Shown piece by piece: positions 1 through 11,775 of a stretch of 64,000 nt of DNA. A program made the position numbers and the translations under genes. A model generated the notes under the pieces. The model saw only the letters and a list, made by a program, of their open reading frames with translations. It was not told where the DNA came from and made no database searches. The stretch's first letter is position 1; every line of letters starts with the position of its first letter. The stretch is from Augochlora pura (taxonomy: Eukaryota; Arthropoda; Insecta; Hymenoptera; Halictidae): positions 11,716,244-11,780,243 of the forward strand of contig NC_135778.1 in assembly GCF_028453695.1 (NCBI RefSeq), in the 5' to 3' direction.

Positions 1-691
1 CTATTTTGAACGAGGCAGCAGTGCGCGCGTTTCGAGAATAAATATTTGCCGGAATTAATTTTAAAATATTAATTACCGGGCATCGGTAACAATGCAGTGC
101 CCGCGCGCCGCTCTGGGGGGATAGGGGGAAGAATATTCCCAGAATCCCCTCAACGAACTAGCAGCAGCGCTTGCCGCAATTCGCCGGTCAGATTTTTCAT
201 TTTCGACGGGATCGACGGTTTCGACGACTATCCCGATAATCTTCTTCATCCACACGCTGTCTGTTTACCGTGAAAACGGCGAGGGGATCGTGTAAACGGC
301 GAGTTCCGCGAACGCGGAGTCGCGAGGGGGCGAATTTAACGGGGGCGCGAGAGTCGTAGCCGGCGAACTTTCGACTCGGCTGTATTGTTTTATCATTTAA
401 TTAAACGAAAGCCTTGGGAAATCCTTTGAAAGAACAGTAACGCGGAAAGGGAGGCCCGAGTTCTTTGCCTGAAACTTCCGCGGGAACATTTCCTTGCCTC
501 CCCGCCGCCGCCGTCGCCGTCGCTGCCGCCGCGCCGCGCCGCGCCGGTAAGTAGAATTTGCTCTCAAATAATTTCCCGTCTCCTTCGGCAAACATTTTAT
601 GCGGTCGCTGGATAACCAAGGTTATATCGGGCCGAGTAGGCATTGTATTTTTAGATTTAGCTCTCCGCATCGAAAATCGCATCGTTTTATG

Positions 692-724
692 CCACGGCGC
701 GGCACGGCGCGGCGCGGCGCGGCG
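692..724. repeat. GGCGC/GGCAC pentamer repeat
   Basis: Short run of GGCGC units with one GGCAC variant. The same pentamer class recurs at 529-546, 3724-3750, 4845-4868 and 5072-5092, always inside GC-rich blocks. Confidence 0.8.
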
Positions 725-1026
725 ACCGCGCGCAGTCGGCAACGTAACGTAAATATGAAATATTCATCGGGAAGCGTGGCCGCATACGTAGAACAGGGCT
801 GTGCCGGGCCGTGCCGAGCCGAGACGGGTCGGTTGGAAACAGGAAAAGTTACGATTGTTTTAGCAAGCGAGCGAGCGCCGGACGGAACCGGGTCAAAGTA
901 ATGCAAGGGATTAGAGAACGCCTTATAAGGGCGGGACCCCGGCGAACTTCGCTATTACTTGTCCACGGAATAAGTAATAACGATATGAAGAATATCCCGG
1001 GCCGCGGGTTTTGAATAGTTCATCCA

Positions 1027-1052
1027 TCTCTCTCTCTCTCTCTCTCTCTCTC
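1027..1052. repeat. (TC)13 microsatellite
   Basis: Uninterrupted TC dinucleotide run in GC-rich non-coding DNA. Confidence 0.95.
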
Positions 1053-1956
1053 GACCTCCGGAACAGCGAAACTTCCCCGTGACCCCTGCGCTAAGCGCTT
1101 CCGCGTTGTTTCCCTTTAATGAATAATAAATCATCTTTTTTGTCCGCGACCCGACTCCGCGAGACTCGTTCAATTTTCGCGGAAGTTATACTCGGTCGCC
1201 TTTCGCCTTCGCGAGAAAATCTCGGCCAACCTGACGGGTGACCGATGCTCTGCGACGCCACTGCCGGCCAATCGATGATTCATAGCGATGCATCGGCGAA
1301 ACTTGGACGTCGCCGAAATGAATCTTGCCTGGTACCGAGTTCTCTAGGCGCTCGCCCCGTGGAAACGGCACCGGGGACAGAGCAAGTTTCGACTGCCCCG
1401 TCGGGTCAACCGTGCGGCGGATCCTTTCTATTGGGACACACACACAGTGTGTATCCTAAACTGTGCTGATCCGGAAGGGTAAACTTCGTTCTCTGCCGCC
1501 ATATGCTGCGTCGAAGCCGGGAGAGACTCATAGCCGGCCACTCATAGCCAAAGTAAGTCCGGCACGGCGTTCCAGGGACCGTGGACTTTCCGGCAGGTCG
1601 CCCGAGTTCCTAAAAGCCGAAATTCTCGAGGCTTCTTGCTACTTACCAGCTAAATCCTGGCGATCCGTTAAGACCGGACCAGGGACGAGCTTGACAGTTT
1701 TCGGTAAGAAGCGCGTAAGATGAATTACTTCGTTAGAGTATCCGGCGTCGACCTGCTCCGCTTCGACGGCCTTTGACGTGATCTCTGAGAATTACGACCT
1801 TGTCAAGGATTACCGGCTCGATCTTCCGAGCTGGATCGCGACATCGTGCGGCTTTCGCTGGAACGTGTATGCCGCTCGACGGAGATTCACGGATCAACGC
1901 TAATATTCTGCGAAATTCAATAGTTCTCTTTGATTTGAATAGCTCTTTGATTTGTA

Positions 1957-2572
1957 CAGGGTGTCCCAGTTTTTAACGTTCAAATTTTGTCAGTGTATTC
2001 TATGGCACAAAGTAAGAAAAAAATGTTATGTAAACACAGGTCGTATAGAGCTTTGTTAAGAAGTTATAACAAAAATTCAAAAGAGGGATACTAATCAACT
2101 TGCTGTTACTTAGATCAACAATATTGTGATTTTCAGTGTAGTTATGTAAGCTATGTTTACTAACTAAGATCACCAAACATTTAAATGAATTTTTGCCAGT
2201 AATAGCTATTAGCGTAAAGGATTCGATGGATCGAGGCCCGTGCGGGTCGCGGCAGGGTACCGAGGCTGGTTTTGGGCGCAGTTTATGATTACGGTGCGAA
2301 CGTGACTTCAAGCTATTTTTGAGATTTAGCGAAACTTTCTGTTTTAATGAGATTTGTTAGATTTAGTATTTTAGCTAAAGGACCCAATAGTCGTTGACGT
2401 ACCGTAAAACCGAGCCAAGTGCGGACTGTTAGGGGTCTTAGGTAAGCAACGAATTTTTGTTATAACTTCTTATCAATGCTCTATATAACCAATGTTTGCA
2501 TAATATTTTTTTCTTACTTTGTGCCATAGAATACACTGACACGGTTTGGACCTTAAAAACTGGGACACCCTA
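1957..2572. mobile_element. Tc1/mariner-type MITE with about 120-bp TIRs
   Basis: The left end CAGGGTGTCCCAG at 1957 is mirrored by CTGGGACACCCTA ending at 2572, and a TA dinucleotide flanks each side (1955-1956, 2573-2574). The inverted similarity continues inward for about 120 bp (1957-2078 against 2451-2572) with scattered mismatches, including the shared block TATGGCACAAAGTAAG. TA duplication and CAGGG termini are typical of the Tc1/mariner (IS630) superfamily. The roughly 370-bp core has no transposase motif; the minus-strand frame at 2000-2311 runs out of the TIR and is not a gene. The element is non-autonomous and old, judging by divergence between its own ends. Confidence 0.88.
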
Positions 2573-2610
2573 TATCTCAAACGAAGACATCGTAATTTGT
2601 TCTATAAACA

Positions 2611-3125
2611 TAAGGGTCGTCCAAAAGTGCCTTTAGGATATTGAATGAGTATCTGACAAACGTCATGTTTGTGTCTTGTTGCTATTATTGTCTTCTAATC
2701 TACATTAATAGACAATTTTAATAATGATTTATCTCGAAAATTAATTACAAATTGTATGATTAATGTAAATTATAAAATAAATTATAAATTATATTCCGAT
2801 GTAAATTATGAAATAATATATTTTATAATTATATTTAAATTATTTTATAATTATATTTAAATTATATTAAATTATATTTAATTAAATTTAATAATAACAA
2901 TTCAAAATTTGATTAAAAAATTGTATAAGATTCGTTCCGTTTATGATGTCTGGCATATCAAAAACAGCTCGTTCGAATCCAACATTAATTCCACGTTGTC
3001 CTCAAGAATTGAACAGTTCTTGTTTGTATCAAATTTTGCATAAAGGATATGAAGATCCAAGAGTCATTCAAGAAGAATCAGTTCATTCAAAAAAGTTACT
3101 GTACGGCGTGGATTTTGTTCGAAAG
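2611..3125 (+). pseudogene. Decayed Tc3-like (Tc1/mariner) transposase copy A
   Basis: Translation of 2970-3070 gives pieces such as PQELNSSCLYQILHKG, which match the second helix-turn-helix segment of the insect 'Tc3-like' transposases that start with a DUF4817-type HTH (RRRSQELNIS...LHKDL type). The stretch CCAAAAGTGCCTTTAGGAT at 2621-2640 matches the start of copy B near 46776. The region just inside (GTCAAACG-like, near 2660) and the segment around 3090-3120 also match copy B. The part between 2740 and 2910 has collapsed into AT-rich low-complexity sequence and the catalytic DDE part is absent. It cannot encode an active enzyme. The family assignment comes from recognised motifs, not a search. 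Confidence 0.75.
2740..2912. repeat. AT-rich low-complexity tract
   Basis: Repeated ATTATATTTAAATTA-like words with almost no G or C, lying inside transposase relic copy A. It probably arose by slippage within the dead element. Confidence 0.7.
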
Positions 3126-5234
3126 GATCGACACAGTTTGGCACCTTTAAAATCCAAGAATATTCTCATCCGGAATTTTTCGTTCCTTCCATGCATGATT
3201 TTCATGAAACCGTTCGGTCGTCGGATGACTCGAATTGACGGAAAAATATTCGCGTTGACGTGCGGGATAAACGTTCCCCTTAAAATGCGGACGTCGCTGG
3301 CTCCGCTCCAGCGACTTGTAACTTCCTCGCGGATATAACCATCTGATTTTATTCGGAGATATTTTTTTCACTGTTTCGAGCGCCAGCCAACCAGCCGGCA
3401 GCGGCGCGAACATGATGCACCGGGTCGGAGGCTATGTTACGTAAAAACCGGCCGGCCAGACCGAGTCGTTATCGATGTCGAAGTGTGACGCGGTCCGCCA
3501 TCCGGCACATATTAAATGGAGCATTGTGGCTGTTTGGAGGAATCGATCGTCCACGAAGTGGCAATCACACAGAGAGTGAGACTCGATCACGTGATTTCCC
3601 GTGGGTGCCGTCAACGACAAATGACCCAGCTGCCGCAGCCACGGATGCTCCTCCACCTTGGATCACGGTATGCTTACCTCGACGTTTTGGGACCGGTGCG
3701 GCACTCCACTCTCGGGATACTCTGCCGCCGCGCCGCGCCGTGCCGAGCCGGTCGAAGGTCATCGGTAATGCCAGCTTTATCGAAAAAATGGTTCCGAGTT
3801 AAATGAAATGGAACCGATCGCTCTGCGTGCCTTCGAACTACGTGTAGCGAGACCATCTCTTAGTTACCCGATGGATCGGACAACGATTGTCTATCTCTTC
3901 GGTGGATTTTAATATCCATTTTACACATCAGCGGTGATCGAGAAAGTAATTTATATTACACAAATTCACCTTTCAAGCTTCGTTTAATTAAATAAAATTC
4001 TTCATGACGTTTTTCAGGTTGCTGATGTAGTCTCCAATGATTGCGACCGACGAGGTAACGTTACAGCTGGCAAAATTACTACTTATTACCTTTTTACTCA
4101 TTCATACTTAGCCAACCGCGCGCGCCAGAGTAAACTGTACGATTTCCAGCGGGCTCGGGGCAAGGCAACTCAAACAATTTCGTTAAACAATTTCTCCTAT
4201 CGTTTATACAAAATATAAAATTAAAGATATATATTAATTTATTTTATTTATTTATTTAAAGCTATATTATAATAAGATAACAAATGTAACCTTATCCTAA
4301 GTAACTTCTAATTACAGAAAAAGAGAAACATGTCGCTAAAGTAAAAGTGGGAGATCTCCCCGATCGGTCGGCAAAATGTTAAAACTATGTCGAATTCTGT
4401 ACGATTTCCAAGCTGCAACATGCCAGATGAAAATTGTTTAAGGAAGAATAAGATTGCCTCTTACTTCCCAGGAAAATCGATCCACTCGGATTCACGGTCT
4501 AACAATTAAAAAAGCATTACAGTGTTCCCGGGCCATTACAGACTCGAACGAGAATCCAATCCATTCGTCCGTTCGTTACGCGGCGCAATAATAAAGCAAA
4601 TCCCGGATACCGGAGAAAGGGGGATAGGAAAGGGGTTCCGGAAGCGGCGTTTGCGAAAGAAAATTTAATCCATTCAATCTCTTCGGCTCGAAAGTTCCAG
4701 CGCAGGCTCCGCGGGCTCCGTCGGGTAAGAGTTCCGCGCAACGTTGGGCCGGGACAGGCGTCCGACAAGCCCTCCGACGCGACGGACGCGGATCCATGGG
4801 AAATTAAACTCGTGGTATAAGGATAAAGTAGTCAGAGCCCTGAACGGCGCGGCGCGGCGCGGCACGGCTGCGGAGCTCTCGAGCTTACGGTAAGGCTGAA
4901 CAGAGGCGCGTAATAGACACATACCGCGTGTATAGAACGCGCGCGAGAGGCTGCACGCAGCCCGCACACAAACGCGCCGGGTTTACCTAAGCATCCGAAA
5001 CGTACAGCCCATCTGGGATATTACGCTCATTCCTTTCGATCCCCTCCCCCCAGTCAGCCATCCCCTCGTTGGGCGCGGCGCGGCGCGCCGGTGGCGGTAA
5101 CACAGAAAGATATTGCATAATGTCGGTGTATCGACAGGGACCCCCGGACTTTTACTGAGATTTATTTTTCAATGCACCGCGGAACGATTCTCTGCGGGAA
5201 TATAGGCGAACGGGGCGACCGGAGAAAGGAATGC

Positions 5235-5260
5235 GTGTGTGTGTGTGTGTGTGTGTGTGT
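5235..5260. repeat. (GT)13 microsatellite
   Basis: Uninterrupted GT run followed by GC-rich sequence. Confidence 0.95.
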
Positions 5261-5652
5261 AGGCGCGAAGGAACAGAGGGGTGGCCCGGGGGTGGACCGG
5301 GCTCAGGGTGTCTCTCCGCGTTCTCGATGGCCGCGCGGCGAGAACAAATTTCGCTCTTGCCACGCTCGCGCTCGATACCCATTACATTTTCCTGGATATC
5401 GCGAGACAGGATACGCGTGCGTGTGTACCGAGACCCAAGCCGGGCGGGGGGTTGGGGTCCGCACGAGAAAAGGACACTTCAGCCATCCCTCATCCACGGG
5501 AAATGCACCCGTTCCGTGGATGGGCACAGATATCTGTTTCCTGGAAGCTCGTTGCGTAACGGAGACTCAGCTGTTTCGACGCAGTCAATCTCGTTTGGGG
5601 ATTCAGGATCCTGATGTCGCGGGTGCGCTCTTCTTATTTGGTTTTATGCTGA

Positions 5653-5680
5653 TGCCGAGCCGAGCCGAGCCGAGCCGCCG
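5653..5680. repeat. (GCCGA)n pentamer array
   Basis: Five consecutive CCGAG-phase units. It belongs to the same dispersed class as the arrays at 13319-13371, 13663-13731 and 23236-23261. Confidence 0.9.
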
Positions 5681-6192
5681 CGACGACGGCGCACGCGGTT
5701 TTCGCGCGTCTTTGCGGGACGGAAAAGAGGGACGGATTCGATTTTAAGTGATCAAAGACAAACGGTGAGTCGGGTCTCTCTCTCTCTCACTCTGTCTCTT
5801 TCTCTCTCATGCTCTTCCTTTTTCTCTTTCTCTAGTTGAATGGATCTGTGGTAAAACGTCCGCTTAATCTTCGCCGAGCACTTCTTCCGTCCCGAAATGA
5901 GTATATTGAGAAACTTCGCGGGAATGATGCACTGATTTTCGGTTTCTGGATTTTTAACGCTAGAACTACCAACGATTGGTGTACATCTACTTCTATCGGA
6001 GGGGTAAAAATAACGTGGTTTTTAAATGAATGAGATTTTCAAGAAAAGTCGTAGCATTTCATGCTTTTTTATATATTTTGCTATTTTATGAGCAGAGATT
6101 GATTATTATTTTTATTGTTCTTTATTAACGGACTAGTAAGGCCCTTTTGTGTTACATAGAGGTGATGTACATATACATAGTTCGGAATACAT

Positions 6193-6260
6193 TTAACCCT
6201 TTGCACTCCCAATGCTTTTTAATAAAAAGTTGTCATATTTAAGAGTGCAGCAACTCCGAG
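6193..6260. mobile_element. Lone TTAA-type (piggyBac-like) transposon end
   Basis: TTAA at 6193-6196 is followed by CCCTTTGCACTC, the same terminus as the 242-bp MITEs at 15236, 21494 and 56897. No matching opposite end is present at the expected distance, so this is a truncated copy or solo end. A 15-nt inverted repeat with CTTTTT/AAAAAG arms is centred at position 26 of the element (6215-6229). Confidence 0.6.
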
Positions 6261-6341
6261 ACATTTTTGGCGCACCTGAAAACTGAACTTCTGTTTTGTT
6301 AAAAAATAAGGTTACGAATTAATAATAACAATCCATTTATT

Positions 6342-6542
6342 TCAGTAATATAGTTTCTGATAAAAGGGAAATGAAGCGAATCTTAAGAATTTATGCTGAA
6401 TTGTTTTTGACTTATCGATATAACATTGTTGGTGATGATTCCATATTTGTGAATCATACTGAAGATGTGGGAGAACTAGCGACAAGAAAAGAATTTTTAG
6501 GGTGGTCGGATTTTTAAAATCTGTAGAATGTCTAGTTAACAA
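6342..6542 (-). pseudogene. Non-LTR retrotransposon RT fragment (jockey/I-like)
   Basis: The minus-strand reading contains LKILFLSLVLPHLQYDSQIW followed by ...IQHKFLRFASF. This is the post-catalytic 'thumb' signature of jockey-, I- and R1-type LINE reverse transcriptases, typically LxxLYxSLVRPxLEYxSxVW...ExVQRKFLRF. Only about 60 residues of this part remain. The catalytic FADD region, the endonuclease and any poly-A tail are not visible nearby. Upstream (6543-6733, minus strand) the frame passes into an AT-rich TTATTATTA stretch with no recognisable RT. It is a 5'-truncated or internally broken fragment. Confidence 0.75.
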
Positions 6543-6869
6543 TCCCAGAGATCTGGATGCTGAGTTTGTGAGATGGGAGAAGTGATCGGCGAAGGAAAGA
6601 GTTTGGAAAAAGTGGATTCCATGATCGCATACTGTATTACATTACACTGTATTATAAACTGAATAATAATAATTATTATTAAAGAAAGCTTTAGCTCCAT
6701 TTCTTTCTCTGTTGCAAGCGTTGAAATGTTCATTTCATCTTCACTGTAAGTATCGAATGACTCGCTTGTATTTACGTTGTATGGTGGTCGATATCCATTT
6801 TCGTTTCCCCGTGGTTTCTAAGAATTTTATGAGAAAATGTCTGCAAGTCGTGGTATGTTTACTTAGAAT

Positions 6870-6965
6870 TCTTCCCATTGAATTTATCTTTATTTCGATG
6901 TAGAAGTAAATTAACAATATTCATATTTAGTAGATCTTGCATAAAATCTTCACCACGAGTTAATA
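6870..6965 (+). mobile_element. Scrap of the 47.7-kb TTAA MITE subfamily
   Basis: 6880-6960 resembles the interior of the MITE at 47745-47985 (47877-47965): AATATTCAT, then AGTAGATC with one change beside it, then CACGAG in the same order and spacing. Neither terminus is preserved here. Assigned by eye; alignment would settle it. Confidence 0.45.
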
Positions 6966-6969
6966 TTGG

Positions 6970-8105
6970 AGATCTAAATGTCCTCCATGAATTCCGTGAA
7001 ACAATTTTACTGCATAAATAAGCTATCATTGCGCTTTCTGATTATCTCGTCGGTTTATTTAAATCAGTCCAGGTAAACAAAACTCTCGTACAACATCTGT
7101 AAACTATTTGTATTGTCTGTGAAAGTATGACCACGCGATGGTTACTCTGTAAATATAGCATTTCGCCTCGATTTCGAGCAAAAAAGGTTTCGGAATAGAA
7201 ACGTTGCCGCAGCTGTTATTTCACGGTAACGTCCTCGTCATCGACGAACCCGACGAGTTTTCTTTCGACGAGTCTGTTCGTTCAGGTGGTTCTCGTCGAG
7301 GCTTAAAAAACTCGTTTCCTCTTCACCGTTTCTTTGCCACGGAACCACGAGATTGTTTGTACAATGTCATCGCGGGATACATGCTTGAAATTCACAGATT
7401 CGTCTTTGACGAATTGCACCTTCGACAATAACCGCGTCTCGGACGTGGTTTAACATCCTCGGCAGAAAAATCACATGCTGGAGGTCATTACGTCTTAATA
7501 TAGAAAGGATGAAATTGCTGCTTTTATGTTATGATCGCCTAACGGGAAAACTGGTTAAGACGTGATCTGTTTCCTCGCACGTATAAGCATACTTTAAAAT
7601 CAGTCTGCCTTGAGTTATCTTCGAATTATAAATTATAAGTGGAGCATCTATTTACGCATCTCTGAATATTATACATTTTTTGTATTAGCATTATACTTTT
7701 TTTTCATTTTATTGTTATTTGGAATAAGAAAATAAAAAGGTATTGTTTTTTTTTCTCCTCTTTATTTGAGCCTATAATGAATGTTTAGTAAGTGCGTTTG
7801 GAACTTTATGGCATCTCAAACGCGTGCTGCAAATTTCATCGAAACAGTTGATTCTGACACGAACTGCGAACAATCAAAAATTGCAAAAATCATAGTTTTT
7901 CACAAATTTCATCTAAAAACATGTAACTTCTTCAGGTTTCAGTAGCGCAGTTTCACTACGCGTCAATCGATTTCAACGAAATTTTCAACATATTCAAAAT
8001 TTTGTGAATTACGCTACGGACATTAAAATCGCAAAAAAAGGCGACCGAAATCTCACAAAATTATTTCATACATTCCAGTATAAAATAAAGCACGCAATCC
8101 ACAGA
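6970..8105. other. AT-leaning non-coding stretch
   Basis: No gene recognised. The 75-codon plus-strand frame at 7204-7431 has no known motif. 7820-8060 has the look of old transposon interior (repeated ATTTCAACGAAATTTTCAAC-like words), but no family signature is clear. Confidence 0.45.
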
Positions 8106-8109
8106 TCTA

Positions 8110-8184
8110 CAGTGGGGTGTATTAATAATACCAAGTAAAAATTTCTCAAATACGATGGTGTCCGAATATTAATGCGGCCCACTG
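8110..8184. mobile_element. 75-bp Tc1-type micro-MITE
   Basis: TA at 8108-8109 and 8185-8186 flank CAGTGGGGTGTATTAATA... and ...TATTAATGCGGCCCACTG, imperfect inverted termini of about 20 bp. The outer CAGTGGG and the right-hand GTGTCCGAATATTAATG resemble Tc1-like ends ending in CAGT with TA duplication. Only about 35 bp of interior remains, so the element is little more than its two ends. Confidence 0.7.
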
Positions 8185-8189
8185 TATTT

Positions 8190-11100
8190 TCCACGTATAC
8201 AGGAATATCGAAAATTTCGGTCCCTTCCGATCGATTCACGTTACAGAAACTTGAAATTACAAATTATGAATAACACAGCACCGCCGGCTGTTCGTAAATA
8301 TTGAAGATATTCAGGCGGCATCATTTGCGCCGCCCTCTTCGTTCAAATATTATATCATTAACATATCCATTAGTATTATAAGCCTGGAATAATCACATTT
8401 CATGGTGGAACGATCTACGTCTTCGCAGCAAAACAAACGGCACATATTCAATGGCGCAAACAAAACACCGCGCCTCGGACCGCAATCAAAGTTATAAAAC
8501 ACATGACCGCGGCGGCATCATTTATTACATTCGTGTCATACGGGACGTTTATGCGACGCGTGATAGAAGAACGATGATGAATGACTTTCCCAGCAACGCG
8601 GCGGCCGCGTTGTTTAAATTCTAATGATCCGCACTATAAATAGCAGCACGCGCCAACCGCCCATTGTCACCGGAGACAATGATCCACGGATGAAGAGGTC
8701 CGCAGAGGCGAAAGATCAACGGGATTCGTCTCGTCTCGATCACGATCGCGATCGCGATGCCGATCGACCAAGTGCCAGCTGCAAACAGCCACGAATCAGA
8801 TTTAATCCTCCCGGGGTCGTACATTGACTTGACGGATACACGGCTCGATCGAAGATAGGCCCATGCATCTCGCGACTTTCGAAGAATCGCACGTGCGTGC
8901 AATCGAGCACCGCGCACTTAACAGCGTGCCATTAAGAATCAAAATCTTTCACTGATACGTCGATCATCGCCAATTATCCCATTTCGATCGATGCTGGTAA
9001 TTGGTTATGTTTCATTTAAAGCAGGGCAAGTGTGTCAATTACTGTGTCATCTGACGTTTTCGATAAATTAAAAATTTTGTTTTATCTACATAGTAGTTTT
9101 TAGAACATTTCAATTATATTTCGATGTCTTTTATGTAGATAGGAATTTTTTCATAATTTTAACATATAAAGAACACGAAATATTTAACAAAATAGACAAT
9201 ACAGTTTTTAACGAATTACTGTGTCGATAGAAGGATAAAAGGTTAATTACTATGTGTCAGTTACTGAGCTCTTTCTAGCTTTTTTATTGTACACGGATTT
9301 TATTTACAACGTGTTCATATTTTAAAAATTTAACATTTACAATTTAATAACGTTGTTCTTAAATATAAAAATATAAGTTTGAATATCAAAGGAATTACAA
9401 TGGTTAGTAGGTTTGTATGTAAAATAAAATATTATTGGATCACTTTAACTATTTGTTGTCTTCACTGTCAACGTATTTACGTTTTACAAATGTTGCTAAT
9501 TTCTTTCTTTGTCTTCCACAAAGAATTTGATAAATTCGAAATCGAAACCCCATTTTTCTAACGACACAACAAAATACTAGACCAGCTAATATGCTTGAAA
9601 TAATATCATTTATACTATATATTTAAAATATTAATTACAGGTAATAACGAATTCATTCACGAAACACGATGAATGACCGACACGCATTTGGTACGAGAAT
9701 TCTTTCGATTTTCCGCGCCGCTATAAAACAATCGCGGAGAATCGTAACATTTTGCATCATTTAAAAGCAGAGAATTGGCAAATTTATCGGAATGGTATAT
9801 GGCGGTTTAATGATGTCCCCATGGCACGGCCACCGTGACTTTCGGGCATGTCTCGCGCCGAAATGGCGGGGCCCGCTAATACGATGGCCGTTCCGAGCTT
9901 CCCCGAATCGGAACAATTCGCGATTGTATCGTGTTGCGGAAATTATCCGCCGACAGGGGAATCTGATACGTTGAATTTTTCACATTTCGCGTCGTGTTCC
10001 GCGGAGCCGGGGAAATTGTCGGGCCTGTGTGTATCCACGTATCCGCGCGGCTCTATTGATACAGATATCAGGAGGAAAATGTATTTATATTCAACCCGCG
10101 CGGCCGATAGAAATACGAACCGAAAATTGGTAATGGACTTTCCGTGTTTTCCGCCGTTTCGAATTTTCGAATTTCAATCGGCCCGATTCCGAGCGACCCT
10201 CCGTGACGTTCGCCCCGCTGAAAGGAGAACCTAGAGAACATAATTCCAGGGTGTTCCTCGCGGAGACAACGGCCGGAGGAACTGGCTCGACACGAGTTTT
10301 ACGCAGCCCAGTCTCGTCGGTCATCGTCTCCTAATTTTCTTGCCACTTTCCAGCGATACACCTTAATCGATACCCGCTCGTTCCTTTAACGATCCTCACC
10401 GCTCCGGATCGATTGCCGGCTAATCCTGCCAGGCTGGATTGAATAATTTCGCCGGGAACAAAAAGGAAACTTTGCAATCTTCCTAGCGGCAAGTTCGCGG
10501 CAGGGAATACCATTTTTATGCAAAATTTAATTTTCGAATATCTCGAGATTCGGGGAGAGTAGAATGTTCATTTTGCCGATAATTTCCGCGAGTTAAGGAA
10601 CGTCATTGTGTTAAAGTTCCTGATTTATTCCCGTCCATTCTCTACGGTCGAATAAAAGTCTACCACTGCATCGGTAATGATAAAACAGAATTTTAGTTAT
10701 TATTCCCTTTGTTCTCGTGTGCTGAACCTTTTGTGCGCTTGGTATGTCAAAGTAGAAATCAATTCTGAAATCTGGGGAAAGAAGTTTATCGGTCCTCGAA
10801 GCATTCACGCATTTCGATCTTCTTTGTTAGAGCGTCTAGTCTTCTGTTCAAGCATTCCTGGTCACTTTTGATCGCTCTCGCCTAAGTTTCTAGTTTATTC
10901 AACGAGCTGAGTCAGTGCAGATAAACGAAGCAGCAGTCTGCTAAGCACGTCATAGACGCAGTGGCTGCAACCGTTGGCTCGGTCCAACTAATCCGACCCT
11001 GTCCCACCTAAAACGTCCTTCGAAAGTGGTCATCGTCGAACTACAAATTTTGATGCATTTACATAGCACAAACGTATTCACGAAAAAGTAAAATATCCAA

Positions 11101-11775
11101 CACAATCAAACTACATACAATAATGGTATTTTATTTAATTAAAATGTGCCTGCGATAATATTTCTACGCGTTTGTACAGTACAAAAGTTTCCGCAAAGAA
11201 ATAAGATATTATATGTTCGATAGAACGAAATACAGTTCTGCTTATTGGCGAATTCCTAAAACGCGTTAACATTCTGCATCGAATTCTGTTGAAATTCTTT
11301 TTTCGAAAATTTATCTATAATGGACATTAAATAATGCCGCGCGTAGCAAAAACTGCAAACATAAATATAATCATACCCATATCTTCCAATTCCAGTTATT
11401 ACTTTTCCCAGAGATTTTTTCTACTACAATAAAATAGGACCATCCAATATTTCTCGAAACAAATAAAGTCTTTCACGATTCCGCAAATCCGCGGCAGCGT
11501 GTGTATTTCGAACGGGGTAGCATTACAAACCTGCGCGTATTGGAACAAATGATGTGAATCGCGTATTTTCGATGGCTCCATGGGAGCACACTCTGTTGAC
11601 AGGTTCGATATGAAATGATATCCCGCGAGTATTTTATGCTGATATAAAGCAAATCGTATGCGGTCGACTTTGTTTACTTAAAAATATCTTTGAATTTCTC
11701 TACGGCGTATTAAATATCGCGATGCGGCGATACACGTATGTCGAACCGTGCATCGTATATTCCACGAGTTTCTCG
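8190..11775. other. Non-coding stretch without clear features
   Basis: No gene recognised. 8741-8762 has a short GATCGC repeat. 9000-9620 is AT-rich and contains three spaced copies of TTACTGTGTC-like words (about 9040, 9218 and 9255), possibly relics of a repeat. 9800-10500 is GC-richer with overlapping frames on both strands that I read as chance. Confidence 0.45.

Larger units (their letters stand above)
1..1954. other. GC-rich non-coding block with simple repeats
   Basis: No gene is recognisable. The sequence is GC-rich and CpG-tolerant, with a CCG-rich tract near 500-546, GGCGC pentamers at 692-724, GCCGA-type pentamers near 807-829 and a (TC)13 microsatellite at 1027-1052. Open frames occur on both strands at once (for example around 400-900) and read through the repeats, as expected for GC-rich non-coding DNA. 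A host regulatory function cannot be judged from sequence alone. Confidence 0.6.
3340..6190. other. Non-coding block, mostly GC-rich, with microsatellites
   Basis: No gene recognised. Contents are pentamer repeats (3724-3750, 4845-4868, 5072-5092, 5653-5680), a (GT)13 run at 5235-5260 and a long CT-rich tract at 5770-5834. The 191-codon plus-strand frame at 5172-5747 translates the GT repeat into a Cys-Val run and overlaps equally long frames in two other phases, so I do not treat it as a gene. 3860-4500 and 5880-6190 are AT-richer and featureless. Confidence 0.6.

Noticed and set aside
2965..2985. B-box-like GTTCGAATCC word
   Set aside because: It lies inside the transposase relic with no matching A box upstream.
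5172..5747. 191-codon plus-strand open frame
   Set aside because: It translates a GT microsatellite and pentamer repeats, overlaps frames of similar length in other phases and strands, and has no known motif.
5764..5834. Intron-like segment: GTGAGT start, CT-rich tract, CTCTAG end
   Set aside because: The pyrimidine tract is a CT microsatellite, and neither flank encodes a recognisable exon.
7820..8060. Interior of a larger transposon ending at 8184
   Set aside because: The wording of the sequence looks repeat-like, but I could not find a left end or coding motif.
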